42,917 nucleotides of DNA from Tissierellia bacterium (lineage in GTDB: Bacteria > Bacillota > Clostridia > Tissierellales > Tepidimicrobiaceae). The notes beneath the pieces were generated by a model. That model ran no database searches. It was given only the letters and a program-made list of their open reading frames with translations, and was not told the DNA's origin. The first letter of the stretch is position 1, and the number at the start of each line of letters is the position of its first letter. Made by a program: the position numbers and the translations under genes. Where the stretch lies: contig JAAYRM010000092.1 of assembly GCA_012518745.1 (NCBI GenBank), positions 1-42,917 on the forward strand. Direction: 5' to 3'. Positions 1 through 7,535 of this stretch are shown piece by piece.

Positions 1-75
1 GCGGAAATGGCTCAGTGGTAGAGCATCGCCTTGCCAAGGCGAGGGTCGCGGGTTCGAATCCCGTTTTCCGCTCCA
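1..75 (+). tRNA. tRNA-Gly (GCC)
   Basis: A complete cloverleaf can be folded. The acceptor stem GCGGAAA pairs with TTTCCGC, the T-arm contains GGTTCGAATCC, and the anticodon loop reads CTTGCCAAG, giving anticodon GCC. The 3' CCA is encoded. It is the first of three tandem tRNA genes. The gene begins at the first base of the window, so its promoter is outside. Confidence 0.97.
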
Positions 76-86
76 TTTTAATATGT

Positions 87-160
<74 letters not shown>

Positions 161-168
161 TACTTTTA

Positions 169-245
169 GTACCTATAGCTCAACTGGATAGAGTGTCTGA
201 CTACGAATCAGAAGGTTGGAGGTTCGAGTCCTCCTAGGTACACCA
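169..245 (+). tRNA. tRNA-Arg (ACG)
   Basis: The acceptor stem GTACCTA pairs with TAGGTAC, the anticodon loop CTACGAA gives anticodon ACG, the T-loop is GGTTCGAGTCC, and CCA is encoded. ACG is normally deaminated to ICG by TadA. It is the last of the tandem tRNAs and is followed directly by a terminator. Confidence 0.97.
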
Positions 246-253
246 AGGAGAAC

Positions 254-283
254 AGCTAGGAATGCGCATCCTAGCTTATTTTT
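254..283 (+). terminator. Rho-independent terminator of the tRNA cluster
   Basis: AGCTAGGA pairs perfectly with TCCTAGCT across a 7-base loop, followed by TATTTTT. It lies 8 bases after the CCA of tRNA-Arg and ends the tRNA transcript. Confidence 0.88.
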
Positions 284-396
284 ATGTCTATTTTTATGTT
301 TTTACAACTATATGGAATAGATTGCAACGGCCTATGAATATAATAGAAATGACAAGAAAGGATTAAATGGAATATTTGCAATTAAGGGGGATAGGT

Positions 397-693
397 ATGT
401 TTAATGATCTAATGTCTGCAAAGGTATTAACTACATTTGTAGGCCTAGTCGGGGTTACTTCTCTTATAGTTCAATTTACAAAATGGATAATAAAAAAACA
501 ATTAGGTGATAGCTATGTCAGATTATATGCATTTATAGTGGCATTGATACTGACATTCATATTTGCCAGAAATACGGGTGGATTAGAAGGTATTATACTC
601 ACGGTGATAAATTCGGTGTTGGTTACCATTGCAGCCATGGGTGGATACGAAGTTATCAAGGATCCAACGATGATGAAAATAGGAAATCGGTAG
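397..693 (+). CDS. Small holin-like membrane protein
   Basis: This encodes about 98 residues with two or three hydrophobic segments (roughly residues 10-27, 43-58 and 65-82) joined by short charged turns, ending in a charged tail with GGYEVIKDP. The plan resembles small phage-holin-like proteins common in Clostridia, which may form membrane pores or may be domesticated chromosomal genes. I chose the ATG at 397 because AAGGGGG lies six bases upstream; the in-frame ATG at 367 has no ribosome site. No other phage gene is nearby, so a working prophage is not indicated. Its position just after a tRNA array could mark an old integration. The holin label is inference from topology and general resemblance. 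Confidence 0.6.
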   Translation: MFNDLMSAKVLTTFVGLVGVTSLIVQFTKWIIKKQLGDSYVRLYAFIVALILTFIFARNTGGLEGIILTVINSVLVTIAAMGGYEVIKDPTMMKIGNR

Positions 694-699
694 GGACTG

Positions 700-727
700 G
701 ATTGATTGGGTTTTTACTCAATCAATC
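700..727 (+). terminator. Possible terminator after the holin-like gene
   Basis: A 12-base arm beginning GATTGATTGG pairs with one ending CAATCAATC, with one G-T pair and a T-rich loop. The stem is good but the downstream U-tract is weak (TAATCTTTATT), so termination is only likely. From here to 939 I see only AT-rich DNA with a weak hairpin around 854-880 (GGTGAATTG with CAATTACC) and no convincing promoter. Confidence 0.45.
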
Positions 728-939
728 TAATCTTTATTCAGGAATAATGTTATTAGCTGAAAATGATCTTACAAGTTTTCTATGTCTAATAGTTTACAGT
801 TGCTAATTGGATATAATTACATGGTTATGGTAAAATAGGCATATAATATATCCGGGTGAATTGTCATCGGCAATTACCTGATGATCTATCATATGATTCT
901 TGATAGACTCGGAAAATAAGTAGCATTGGGGGATGAGCC

Positions 940-1482
940 ATGTATAAGTATAGAGGGGTCAATATCTCAATAGTAGAAGGTGATATTACTAAGATAGAAT
1001 CTGATGCCATAGTAAACGCAGCCAACAACACTCTTTTAGGCGGGGGAGGGGTAGACGGCGCTATCCACAGAGCTGGGGGTCCTATGATACTCGAACAATG
1101 TAAGAGGATAGGGGGTTGTCCAACAGGGGAAGCTAGGATAACAACAGCAGGTAATATGCCTAGCAAATATGTCATTCATACGGTAGGACCTATATATAAG
1201 GATGGGAAACAGGGGGAAAGCGAGCTGCTATATAGAGCATACTATAATTCATTGAAATTGTTAGCGGAGTATAACCTTAAAACAATAGCCTTCCCATCTA
1301 TATCCACAGGGGTTTATGCTTATCCAAAACAAGAGGCATGTCATATAGCTGTTAAAGCCGTAATGGATTTCGTCGATAATGAAGCCGGGATTGAAAGGGT
1401 AATGTTTGTATTATTTAGCAAGGATGACTATTTACTTTATAAGGATATATTGGATGGTACGATATGTAATAAGCTCGACTAG
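940..1482 (+). CDS. Macro-domain protein, probable O-acetyl-ADP-ribose deacetylase
   Basis: A single macro domain fills the 180 residues. Visible motifs are VNAAN at 25-29, the glycine-rich loop GGGGVDGAIHRAGG at 34-47, GEARITTAGNMP at 63-74, HTVGP at 80-84 and FPSISTGVYAYP at 118-129. In the YmdB/MacroD-like branch these bind ADP-ribose, and Asn29 and Asp39 sit where catalytic residues are found. The expected activity is removal of ADP-ribose from O-acetyl-ADP-ribose or mono-ADP-ribosylated targets in the cytoplasm. The ATG follows TTGGGGGATG. No sirtuin or ADP-ribosyltransferase gene is adjacent, so its substrate cannot be inferred from context. Length is typical. Confidence 0.93.
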   Translation: MYKYRGVNISIVEGDITKIESDAIVNAANNTLLGGGGVDGAIHRAGGPMILEQCKRIGGCPTGEARITTAGNMPSKYVIHTVGPIYKDGKQGESELLYRAYYNSLKLLAEYNLKTIAFPSISTGVYAYPKQEACHIAVKAVMDFVDNEAGIERVMFVLFSKDDYLLYKDILDGTICNKLD

Positions 1483-1558
1483 ATAATCCAATATAAAATC
1501 ATTTATGTTGACTTTTCAGGTTGTCTATTATAGCATTATGTAAGGTCACAAATTATAC

Positions 1559-2215
1559 TTGAAAGGTGTGTTTAAAATCTTTGCAGATACTCATAAGATA
1601 GTTGCAAGAAATATTCATGAGAATATCTATAATATATATGGAATAAAATTAGATGAAAGTAGATTACTGTGGGGCTCGGTACTCCCCGATATATTGCCTC
1701 AATATAGACTACGAAGGCATTATAAAAAGGAAAGTCTAAACTATGTGGTAAAAGAAATAACTAAATTGATATTGATAAGTAGATATGTAGATATTAATCC
1801 TGGTATGGATCCTATAGCTATGAAAATATTAAGTAAAAAAATAGGAATTATATCCCATTATTTAAGTGATTATGTTTGTTTACCACATGCCGAACGGTGG
1901 ACTTTTACTAGCAATAATGTGATGAAACATATAAATTATGAATCAAGATTAAATGAATATTCTCCTTATCATGATTTCAAAAGAAACGTTATAACGGTCG
2001 ATGATATAGATATTTTTCAGGAACGAATAATAAAATTGAATCATATTATTAAGACATATATAGAAGATGTAGTGGAGGAATATTCATTAAAAACTGGATA
2101 TAAGCAGGATTTGAATTTCGCGCTATCGCTCAATCTAAAGATATGCTATTTTATCATTGATACCGTCAATGCATATAGTGAGGAAATTCATAGTAGTCTC
2201 GCTTTAGAATTTTAG
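1559..2215 (+). CDS. Zinc-dependent phospholipase C-like protein
   Basis: The 218-residue product resembles the zinc-dependent phospholipase C/S1-P1 nuclease superfamily (Zn_dep_PLPC). It has an early FADTHK histidine, LPD near residue 44, SHYLSDY near 100 and an HxxYExRLNEY-type segment near 127, consistent with a helical metal-binding fold. No signal peptide is visible, unlike secreted clostridial alpha-toxins, so it is probably a cytoplasmic member of unknown substrate. The start is uncertain. TTG at 1559 gives the longest frame but has no well-spaced ribosome site; AAAGGTG at 1562-1568 would suit a start slightly further in, where no ATG, GTG or TTG is available. A TTGACT (1508-1513) with TAGCAT 17 bases on could be its promoter. 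A strong terminator follows the stop. Confidence 0.75.
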   Translation: MKGVFKIFADTHKIVARNIHENIYNIYGIKLDESRLLWGSVLPDILPQYRLRRHYKKESLNYVVKEITKLILISRYVDINPGMDPIAMKILSKKIGIISHYLSDYVCLPHAERWTFTSNNVMKHINYESRLNEYSPYHDFKRNVITVDDIDIFQERIIKLNHIIKTYIEDVVEEYSLKTGYKQDLNFALSLNLKICYFIIDTVNAYSEEIHSSLALEF

Positions 2216-2216
2216 G

Positions 2217-2249
2217 GGACCTTCTTATCTTAGGATAAGAGGGTCTTTT
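2217..2249 (+). terminator. Rho-independent terminator
   Basis: GACCTTCTTATC (from 2218) pairs with GATAAGAGGGTC with one mismatch, then TTTTAAAA. It starts immediately after the stop of the phospholipase-like gene and separates it from the transglutaminase-like gene. Confidence 0.85.
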
Positions 2250-2271
2250 AAAACGCAAAGGGGATAATAAT

Positions 2272-3387
2272 ATGTTTAAAAGATTATTAAAGATATTAAT
2301 ACTCGGTATTATCTTCTACTCCATATCATTATTTATAAAAGGCCATTTTGGCCTACATAATAGACTAGGGTTTATGGGAAGATCAATCGATGATACGATG
2401 GGAGAAACAGGGAAATTATCCACGGATGCAGAATTTGATGAGGATGAACTACTGCAGAGGATAGAGCAGGGTCTACTAGGGGTGGAGGATTCCATTAAGG
2501 TAGATAATAGACTATTAGGAGATGAGGAATTTTTATCCAATGTTATTGAAAGTGCATTGGCCAGAAATCCCGAAATTATGTATTATAAAGGTGCTAGATA
2601 CGGTAGAGGAAAATTGTTTTTTGAATATAGTAAATCAGCTGAGGATATAAAGCTACATCGGAATATAATTAGGAGGCGACGGGATAGAATAATAGAGAAA
2701 TTGATTAGACCGGATATGTCGGAATATGAAAGGGTTAAAAGGATACACGATTATGTAATAGATGAGACCAGATACGATAGAAGATATATAAATAATGAGC
2801 CGGTACCGGAAGAATCCCACACGGTCTATGGAGTATTAGGTGAAGGCGTTGCATTATGTGGTGGGTATGCAAAGACGATGAAATACTTATTAGACGCCAT
2901 AGATATCGAATCTATAGTTGTAGTTGGCGAAACTACCTATGATAATCATGCATGGAATATCATTAAAATCGATGGATACTATTATCACCTAGATGCAACA
3001 TGGAATGATCCAGTAACCGAGGATGGGGCAGATGTCATAATTTATGATTATTTTAATTTAAGGGATGAGGACATTGAAAAGACACATACCTGGGATAGGG
3101 AGGCCTACCCCGAGTGTAATAGCAACAAGCATAATTATTATCATTATAATGGGCTTATAGCGGATAACTATAACCAATTCTATGATAGGGTCGAACAATC
3201 ATTGCTAAATGGCGATAGAGCTTTAGCGATAAAAGTGCTAGATTATGATATCGAGGTATATGACCTTCCTAGAATTATAAATGGAATAGTGCAGGGCAGG
3301 GTCAATTCGATTGGTATAGGGGAATATGGATATGCAATAAATGATGATCAAGGCATAGTTAAAATAGAGTTTAAATATACTAGATAG
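2272..3387 (+). CDS. Membrane-anchored transglutaminase-like protease-fold protein
   Basis: The 371 residues begin with a basic stretch and a hydrophobic segment (about 5-22) that fits an uncleaved signal anchor, so the rest should face outward. The central region is a transglutaminase-like domain: ERVKRIHDYV near 160, then Cys196 in ALCGGYA, His226 in DNHAW and Asp241 in HLDATWND form the expected Cys-His-Asp triad. Bacterial proteins of this class act on cell-surface proteins or peptidoglycan peptides as cysteine peptidases or amidases, but the actual substrate is unknown. The C-terminal 90 residues resemble nothing I recognise. The ATG has GGGG a few bases upstream. The next gene, a secreted lipoprotein hydrolase, lies 46 bases on and may be cotranscribed. 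Confidence 0.82.
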   Translation: MFKRLLKILILGIIFYSISLFIKGHFGLHNRLGFMGRSIDDTMGETGKLSTDAEFDEDELLQRIEQGLLGVEDSIKVDNRLLGDEEFLSNVIESALARNPEIMYYKGARYGRGKLFFEYSKSAEDIKLHRNIIRRRRDRIIEKLIRPDMSEYERVKRIHDYVIDETRYDRRYINNEPVPEESHTVYGVLGEGVALCGGYAKTMKYLLDAIDIESIVVVGETTYDNHAWNIIKIDGYYYHLDATWNDPVTEDGADVIIYDYFNLRDEDIEKTHTWDREAYPECNSNKHNYYHYNGLIADNYNQFYDRVEQSLLNGDRALAIKVLDYDIEVYDLPRIINGIVQGRVNSIGIGEYGYAINDDQGIVKIEFKYTR

Positions 3388-3433
3388 TAATATTGTTTAA
3401 CCATTAATATAATATGATAGGGAGACTAGTCTT

Positions 3434-4477
3434 ATGAGAAGATACAGAATTCATTCATTGATATCGGTTATCTTAATAATAGGTATTATTTTAACGGGGT
3501 GCGGTGGCCCAATTTCGCATACGTCTGAGGACTATGCAAGCGGATTACGGGTACATTTTATAGATGTTGGCCAGGGCGATAGCACCTTTATCGAATTCCC
3601 CAATGGGAAAACCTCTTTGATAGATGCGGGAACTAGGGGAGCGGGGGACAGGGTAGTAGAATATATAAATGATCTAGGTATAGATAAAATAGATTATTTA
3701 ATCGCAACCCATCCTCACGAAGACCATATAGGGGGATTACCAGAGGTAATAAGAAACTTTGATGTGAATAGGGTATATATGCCGGAGAAGACTACCAATA
3801 CACTCATATTCGAAGAACTATTGTTAGAATTAGAAAATAAAGACCTCACAATCCATTTAGCAAAAGGTGGAGACGTGATCATAGATGGGGGAAAATTAAA
3901 ATATAGTATATTGGCCCCAAATACAGATAACTACTCAGGCTTAAATGATTTCTCAATAGTGACTAAGATAGAATATGGATATAATTCTATAATTATCACA
4001 GGTGATGCAGAAAAGAATTCCGAAAGGGAAATGGTGGAATTAGGATATGATCTTGCGGCAGATGTACTCAGAATTGGACATCATGGGGGTAAAACTTCCT
4101 CAATGGAAGAATTTTTAATTGCTGTTGATCCAGATTATTCAATAATCAGCGTGGGGAAGGGGAATACATACGGCCATCCCCATAGGGAAACACTAAATAG
4201 GCTTCAGAAGATAGACTCACAGATAATGAGAACCGATGAATTGGGGGATATTATACTTATCTCTGATGGGAAGGAATTGAAATGGGAAGAGAATCTAGGT
4301 GCTGGGGATAGTATTAAAGGGCAGTATATTGGCAACCAGAATACCAAGGTATTTCACCATATGAACTGCAAGTCTTTACCGAAGGAAGGGAATCGAATTA
4401 TATTTGAATCCATAGAAGAAGCCAAACAAAGGGGATATAGACCCCATAAGGTATGTATAAAAGAGGGAGGAAATTGA
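3434..4477 (+). CDS. ComEC-like metallo-beta-lactamase lipoprotein with C-terminal Ada-like zinc-binding domain
   Basis: The signal peptide ends in a lipobox, LTGC, with Cys23 as the lipidation site. Residues about 38-285 form an MBL domain of the type at the C-terminus of the ComEC/Rec2 channel: FIDVGQGDS, then THPHEDH at 92-98, ITGDAE and RIGHHG. In related proteins this domain is a nuclease-like or phosphodiesterase enzyme. The last 50 residues (YIGNQNTKVFH, NCKSLP, RGYRPHKVC) match the small Ada-type metal-binding module often fused to such hydrolases, but the final CxxC is HxxC here. It is not ComEC itself because the membrane competence domain is absent. The stop overlaps the start of the DUF3006 gene by one base, a recurrent pairing. 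Confidence 0.88.
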   Translation: MRRYRIHSLISVILIIGIILTGCGGPISHTSEDYASGLRVHFIDVGQGDSTFIEFPNGKTSLIDAGTRGAGDRVVEYINDLGIDKIDYLIATHPHEDHIGGLPEVIRNFDVNRVYMPEKTTNTLIFEELLLELENKDLTIHLAKGGDVIIDGGKLKYSILAPNTDNYSGLNDFSIVTKIEYGYNSIIITGDAEKNSEREMVELGYDLAADVLRIGHHGGKTSSMEEFLIAVDPDYSIISVGKGNTYGHPHRETLNRLQKIDSQIMRTDELGDIILISDGKELKWEENLGAGDSIKGQYIGNQNTKVFHHMNCKSLPKEGNRIIFESIEEAKQRGYRPHKVCIKEGGN

Positions 4478-4698
4478 TGAAAGGTATAATTGATCGTTTT
4501 GAAAGCGACAAGGTATTGTTAGAGATAGATAAGGATGGCATATTAACATTTGATAGGGAATTGTTTCCCAAGGATGCCAAAGAGGGGGATATGGTTAGAT
4601 ATATTGATGATAGGTTTGTAGTGGATGAGGAAGGGACTAGGGATAGACACCGATATATCGATAGATTATTTAAATCATTAATCGATAAAAACCAATAG
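4477..4698 (+). CDS. DUF3006 family protein
   Basis: This 73-residue protein begins MKGIIDRFESDK and continues with the ELFPKDAKEGDMV pattern of the DUF3006 family, a small beta-rich domain of unknown function. The ATG at 4477 shares its first base with the TGA of the MBL gene and follows GGGAGG by six bases; the upstream in-frame ATG at 4453 lies inside the MBL gene and lacks a ribosome site. DUF3006 genes commonly accompany ComEC-like MBL hydrolases, so a shared function is plausible, but nothing in the sequence identifies it. No terminator is obvious before the asnA promoter. Confidence 0.85.
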   Translation: MKGIIDRFESDKVLLEIDKDGILTFDRELFPKDAKEGDMVRYIDDRFVVDEEGTRDRHRYIDRLFKSLIDKNQ

Positions 4699-4704
4699 AT
4701 TGTG

Positions 4705-4733
4705 TTGACAAATAATTCATTGTATAATAGAAT
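4705..4733 (+). promoter_or_regulatory. Promoter of the asnA T-box transcript
   Basis: TTGACA (4705-4710), a 17-base spacer and TAGAAT (4728-4733). An alternative, TTGTGT at 4700 with TATAAT at 4723-4728, also has a 17-base spacer, so two registers overlap by five bases. Confidence 0.75.
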
Positions 4734-4756
4734 TATAAATCAATATAATAAATATA

Positions 4757-5025
4757 TTAGCTGGGAAGGGAAGAGTAATCCTTAAGGAAGTTAGAGAGAG
4801 TCGGGCAATGGTGGAATCCCGATACGGAATTATGGATGAAGAACATCCCTGAGCTTCTAACCAAAATCCATATATAATAGGAGAGTAGGCTTAGGCGGTT
4901 ATAACCCGTTAGAAATTATACGGTATCGATTATTATCTGTACCGATGTAAGTGAGCCATTTATTTGCTAATTAAGGTGGTACCACGGAAGTTAAACTTTC
5001 GTCCTTTTGGATGGAAGTTTTTTTA
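4757..5025 (+). promoter_or_regulatory. T-box riboswitch, asparagine specifier, with leader terminator
   Basis: The leader has the parts of a T-box. Stem I closes by AGCTGGG (4759-4765) with CCC-TG-AGCT (4847-4855); an AGTA motif follows, and ATCC (4778-4781) pairs with GGAT (4834-4837). The internal loop 4838-4846 holds AAC at 4842-4844, an Asn specifier. An apical hairpin TCGGG/CCCGA lies at 4801-4822. The T-box core AAGGTGGTACCACGG is at 4973-4987. The terminator is AAACTTTCGTCC (4993-5004) with GGATGGAAGTTT (5009-5020) and a U-tract. By known T-box logic, uncharged tRNA-Asn stabilises the antiterminator and turns on the downstream asnA gene. The specifier agrees with the gene product. Confidence 0.95.
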
Positions 5026-5041
5026 TTTTAAGGAGGGGTAA

Positions 5042-6019
5042 ATGTTGGAGTTAGGAATCAAGGAAACACAGATAGCTATAAAGATGATTAAAGATAATTT
5101 TGAAACTAATTTGGCAGATAAACTAAATCTGATAAGGGTGTCTGCTCCATTATTTGTTAAATCTGATAGCGGATTGAATGATAATTTAACCGGGGTGGAA
5201 ATGCCAGTCTCATTTAATATGACAAGGTATGGGAAACGAATTGAGATAGTCCAATCCCTTGCAAAGTGGAAGAGGATGGCATTAAAGTGGTATGAATTTG
5301 AGGCTGGTGAGGGGATCTATGCGGATATGGATGCGATCAGACCAGATGAGGTTTTAGACCCCACACATTCTATATATGTTGATCAATGGGATTGGGAAAA
5401 AATAATACTGGATAGTGATAGAAACGAACAATACCTGAGGGATACGGTGGAGGAAATCTACAGGGTATTTAAGGAAACCGAAGAGAAAACAATCTCCGAA
5501 TATCCCCATCTTCAACCTAAGCTACCGGATCGGATTAAATTTATCACCACCCAAGAATTGGAGGATATGTATCCCGACCATGAACCCGAAGAAAGGGAAA
5601 ATTTGGTATGTAGAAAATATAAGGCAGTCTTTCTGATGAAGATTGGGAAGAAATTAAAATCTGGAATACCTCATGATATTAGATCTCCCGACTATGATGA
5701 TTGGCAACTAAACGGAGATATATTGTTTTGGAACCCAATACTAGGGGAGGCATTGGAACTATCTAGTATGGGTATAAGGGTGGATACGGAGGCCCTAAAA
5801 AGGCAATTGCGAGAAGCTGGGGCAGAAGAACGATTGAAATTGCCATATCATAAGATGTTAGTGGAAAACAAATTACCGCTTACTATAGGTGGTGGAATTG
5901 GCCAATCTAGAATATGTATGTTTTTTCTAGAAAAAAGGCATATTGGGGAGGTTCAGGCTTCTATCTGGACAGAATCTATAGTAAACCAATGTAAGATGGA
6001 AGATATATTTTTACTTTAG
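5042..6019 (+). CDS. asnA: Aspartate-ammonia ligase (asparagine synthetase A)
   Basis: The 325-residue product matches AsnA, a class II aminoacyl-tRNA synthetase-like enzyme that makes asparagine from aspartate, ammonia and ATP in the cytoplasm. Visible family blocks are KETQIAIKMIKDNFE at the N-terminus, RVSAPLFV, GVEMPVSF, WKRMALKWYEF, YVDQWDWEK near 115 and the C-terminal LPLTIGGGIGQSR, the motif-3-like ATP site. Length is close to the usual 330. The ATG follows AGGAGGGG by three to four bases. The preceding asparagine T-box shows that transcription rises when tRNA-Asn is uncharged. It uses free ammonia, unlike glutamine-dependent AsnB. Confidence 0.97.
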   Translation: MLELGIKETQIAIKMIKDNFETNLADKLNLIRVSAPLFVKSDSGLNDNLTGVEMPVSFNMTRYGKRIEIVQSLAKWKRMALKWYEFEAGEGIYADMDAIRPDEVLDPTHSIYVDQWDWEKIILDSDRNEQYLRDTVEEIYRVFKETEEKTISEYPHLQPKLPDRIKFITTQELEDMYPDHEPEERENLVCRKYKAVFLMKIGKKLKSGIPHDIRSPDYDDWQLNGDILFWNPILGEALELSSMGIRVDTEALKRQLREAGAEERLKLPYHKMLVENKLPLTIGGGIGQSRICMFFLEKRHIGEVQASIWTESIVNQCKMEDIFLL

Positions 6020-6066
6020 ATCCTATTCTATGTTACAATGAATTCAAAAGGTGAAAGGATTTAGAT

Positions 6067-6501
6067 ATGTATAATAGATCTAAATTATTATTTTTGGTTT
6101 TAGGAATAGGCATAGGTATTACCATAGCCAATACCATCCATACTTTCTATCCTGCTATAGAATATATTGAATATTCGGATGAGGAAATTACATCGAGGGC
6201 CAAGGACCTAGGCATGGTCTTTGTAAAGGAGAGTATAGATGTAGACTCTACGAAAGAGAAACCCAATAAGGAATTAGATAAGGATAGCGAAAAGGGGATA
6301 GAGGTTACGGTACAAGCCGGGGATACATTGATGGTAATAGCCCAGAGACTGTATGAACTGGAATTGATAGACAATGCGAAAAGCTTTAGTCAGTATGCGA
6401 AAGCGAAGAATGTAGACAAGCATTTAAGGGCTGGCAATCATATGATTCCATATAATCTAGATTATGAAGCTATAATTACGATCTTGATGAGGAAACAATG
6501 A
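6067..6501 (+). CDS. Membrane-anchored MltG-like LysM-type protein
   Basis: The 144 residues comprise an N-terminal hydrophobic anchor (about 7-24), a charged linker rich in Lys, Asp and Glu (about 60-80), and a C-terminal domain of about 60 residues. That domain reads VTVQAGDTLMVIAQRLYE, then NAKSFSQYAKAKNVDKHLRAG, like the LysM-type part that precedes the catalytic domain of the endolytic transglycosylase MltG. The catalytic domain is absent, so enzyme activity is not expected; binding at the cell wall or a spore-related role is possible but unproven. GTGAAAGG provides the ribosome site. A perfect terminator follows. It may be cotranscribed with asnA, or use a weak TTTACT-18-TACAAT promoter in between. 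Confidence 0.65.
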   Translation: MYNRSKLLFLVLGIGIGITIANTIHTFYPAIEYIEYSDEEITSRAKDLGMVFVKESIDVDSTKEKPNKELDKDSEKGIEVTVQAGDTLMVIAQRLYELELIDNAKSFSQYAKAKNVDKHLRAGNHMIPYNLDYEAIITILMRKQ

Positions 6502-6507
6502 TGGATT

Positions 6508-6535
6508 AGGCATTGAAGTATTTCAATGCCTTTTT
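6508..6535 (+). terminator. Rho-independent terminator
   Basis: AGGCATTGAA pairs perfectly with TTCAATGCCT across a 4-base loop and runs into TTTTT. It closes the asnA unit. Confidence 0.92.
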
Positions 6536-6582
6536 CCTGCGAATATTCTGTGTAAGACTTTATGCACAAATTGCATTTTATA

Positions 6583-6612
6583 TTACAATATATAAACCTA
6601 TTGTAGTATAAT
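6583..6612 (+). promoter_or_regulatory. Candidate promoter
   Basis: TTACAA (6583-6588), 18 bases, TATAAT (6607-6612). The -10 region lies inside a short inverted repeat, CCTATT with AATAGG. It precedes the gene at 6696 by about 80 bases. Confidence 0.5.
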
Positions 6613-6695
6613 AGGATATGCTGTCAAATAAAAATAATAAAAATGGTTTAATCCTCTATTTATTTGGAAACAATTGCTAAGAGGAGGGATATAGT

Positions 6696-7427
6696 TTGGT
6701 TTTAGTTAAGGTTGATCTGTACAAGATGTATGAAGCTCTACAATATAAATTTCTGTATAAAAACGATATTAACTCAATACATATCCTTCTGAACCTCTAT
6801 GATCTAGAGGATAATATGGCAAATATATATCCCAAATATATAAGCACTAGGGCTATAAGGAAGCGAATTAATAGACAATTGATCTATAAAAAGGATAGGG
6901 AATTTATCTCGAATAATATTTCCCTACTATTACATGAAGATATTGATAGACTGGAACTGATCGTATACCTGGAGGGCTATAAAAATGGATATCATAATAT
7001 TAAATGGGCCAATATCTTAGAAGGAAAGAGTATTAAACACTTTTCAATAGAAACGGTCTATGAAAAGAATTTTTTATTTCATTACGATATACATCTAGAG
7101 GAAATTAGGAACTTCAGGGAATATACTGAAAATGAAATTAGGGATCAGGAAAGGGAATCAAAGTTTTTAAATAACTTTATCATTACATACTGTAATAAGG
7201 TAATCAAAAAAAAAGTATATAATTTAAATAGGTATATGGATAAGCAGCTTACAATTGAATTTGAACATGGTAGAATGAATATAAGGGAAGAACCGCTGCT
7301 AACTACTATGGAATTGAATAGAATGTATGAAATAATAGTGGATACCATAATTAAAAATGTTGTAAATATATACCTGGAAGCCAATTGGCTGGGGATTAAC
7401 GATAGGGTGCTCAATAGGTATTCATAA
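6696..7427 (+). CDS. Unrecognised protein upstream of the BofC-domain gene
   Basis: I do not recognise this 243-residue protein with confidence. It has no signal peptide or membrane segment, is rich in Ile, Asn, Tyr, Lys and Arg, and seems mostly helical. Notable patches are ISTRAIRKRINRQLIYKK near residue 50, LIVYLEGYKNGYHN near 88 and a basic KVIKKK near 170. A distant relation to the YtxC-type sporulation proteins is conceivable but I cannot show it. TTG at 6696 is chosen because GAGGAGGGA lies about nine bases upstream and no better start is near. The neighbour is a sporulation-type BofC-domain gene about 110 bases on, with no terminator between, so cotranscription is likely. Confidence 0.6.
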   Translation: MVLVKVDLYKMYEALQYKFLYKNDINSIHILLNLYDLEDNMANIYPKYISTRAIRKRINRQLIYKKDREFISNNISLLLHEDIDRLELIVYLEGYKNGYHNIKWANILEGKSIKHFSIETVYEKNFLFHYDIHLEEIRNFREYTENEIRDQERESKFLNNFIITYCNKVIKKKVYNLNRYMDKQLTIEFEHGRMNIREEPLLTTMELNRMYEIIVDTIIKNVVNIYLEANWLGINDRVLNRYS

Positions 7428-7535
7428 TCTCAATTAATCGAATAGATAGGGGAACCTACTCGGGATATATACATAATGTATAAAATATCTGATAATGGGA
7501 AAAATATCCTTCTAGATGGTACTGGAGGGATATCT

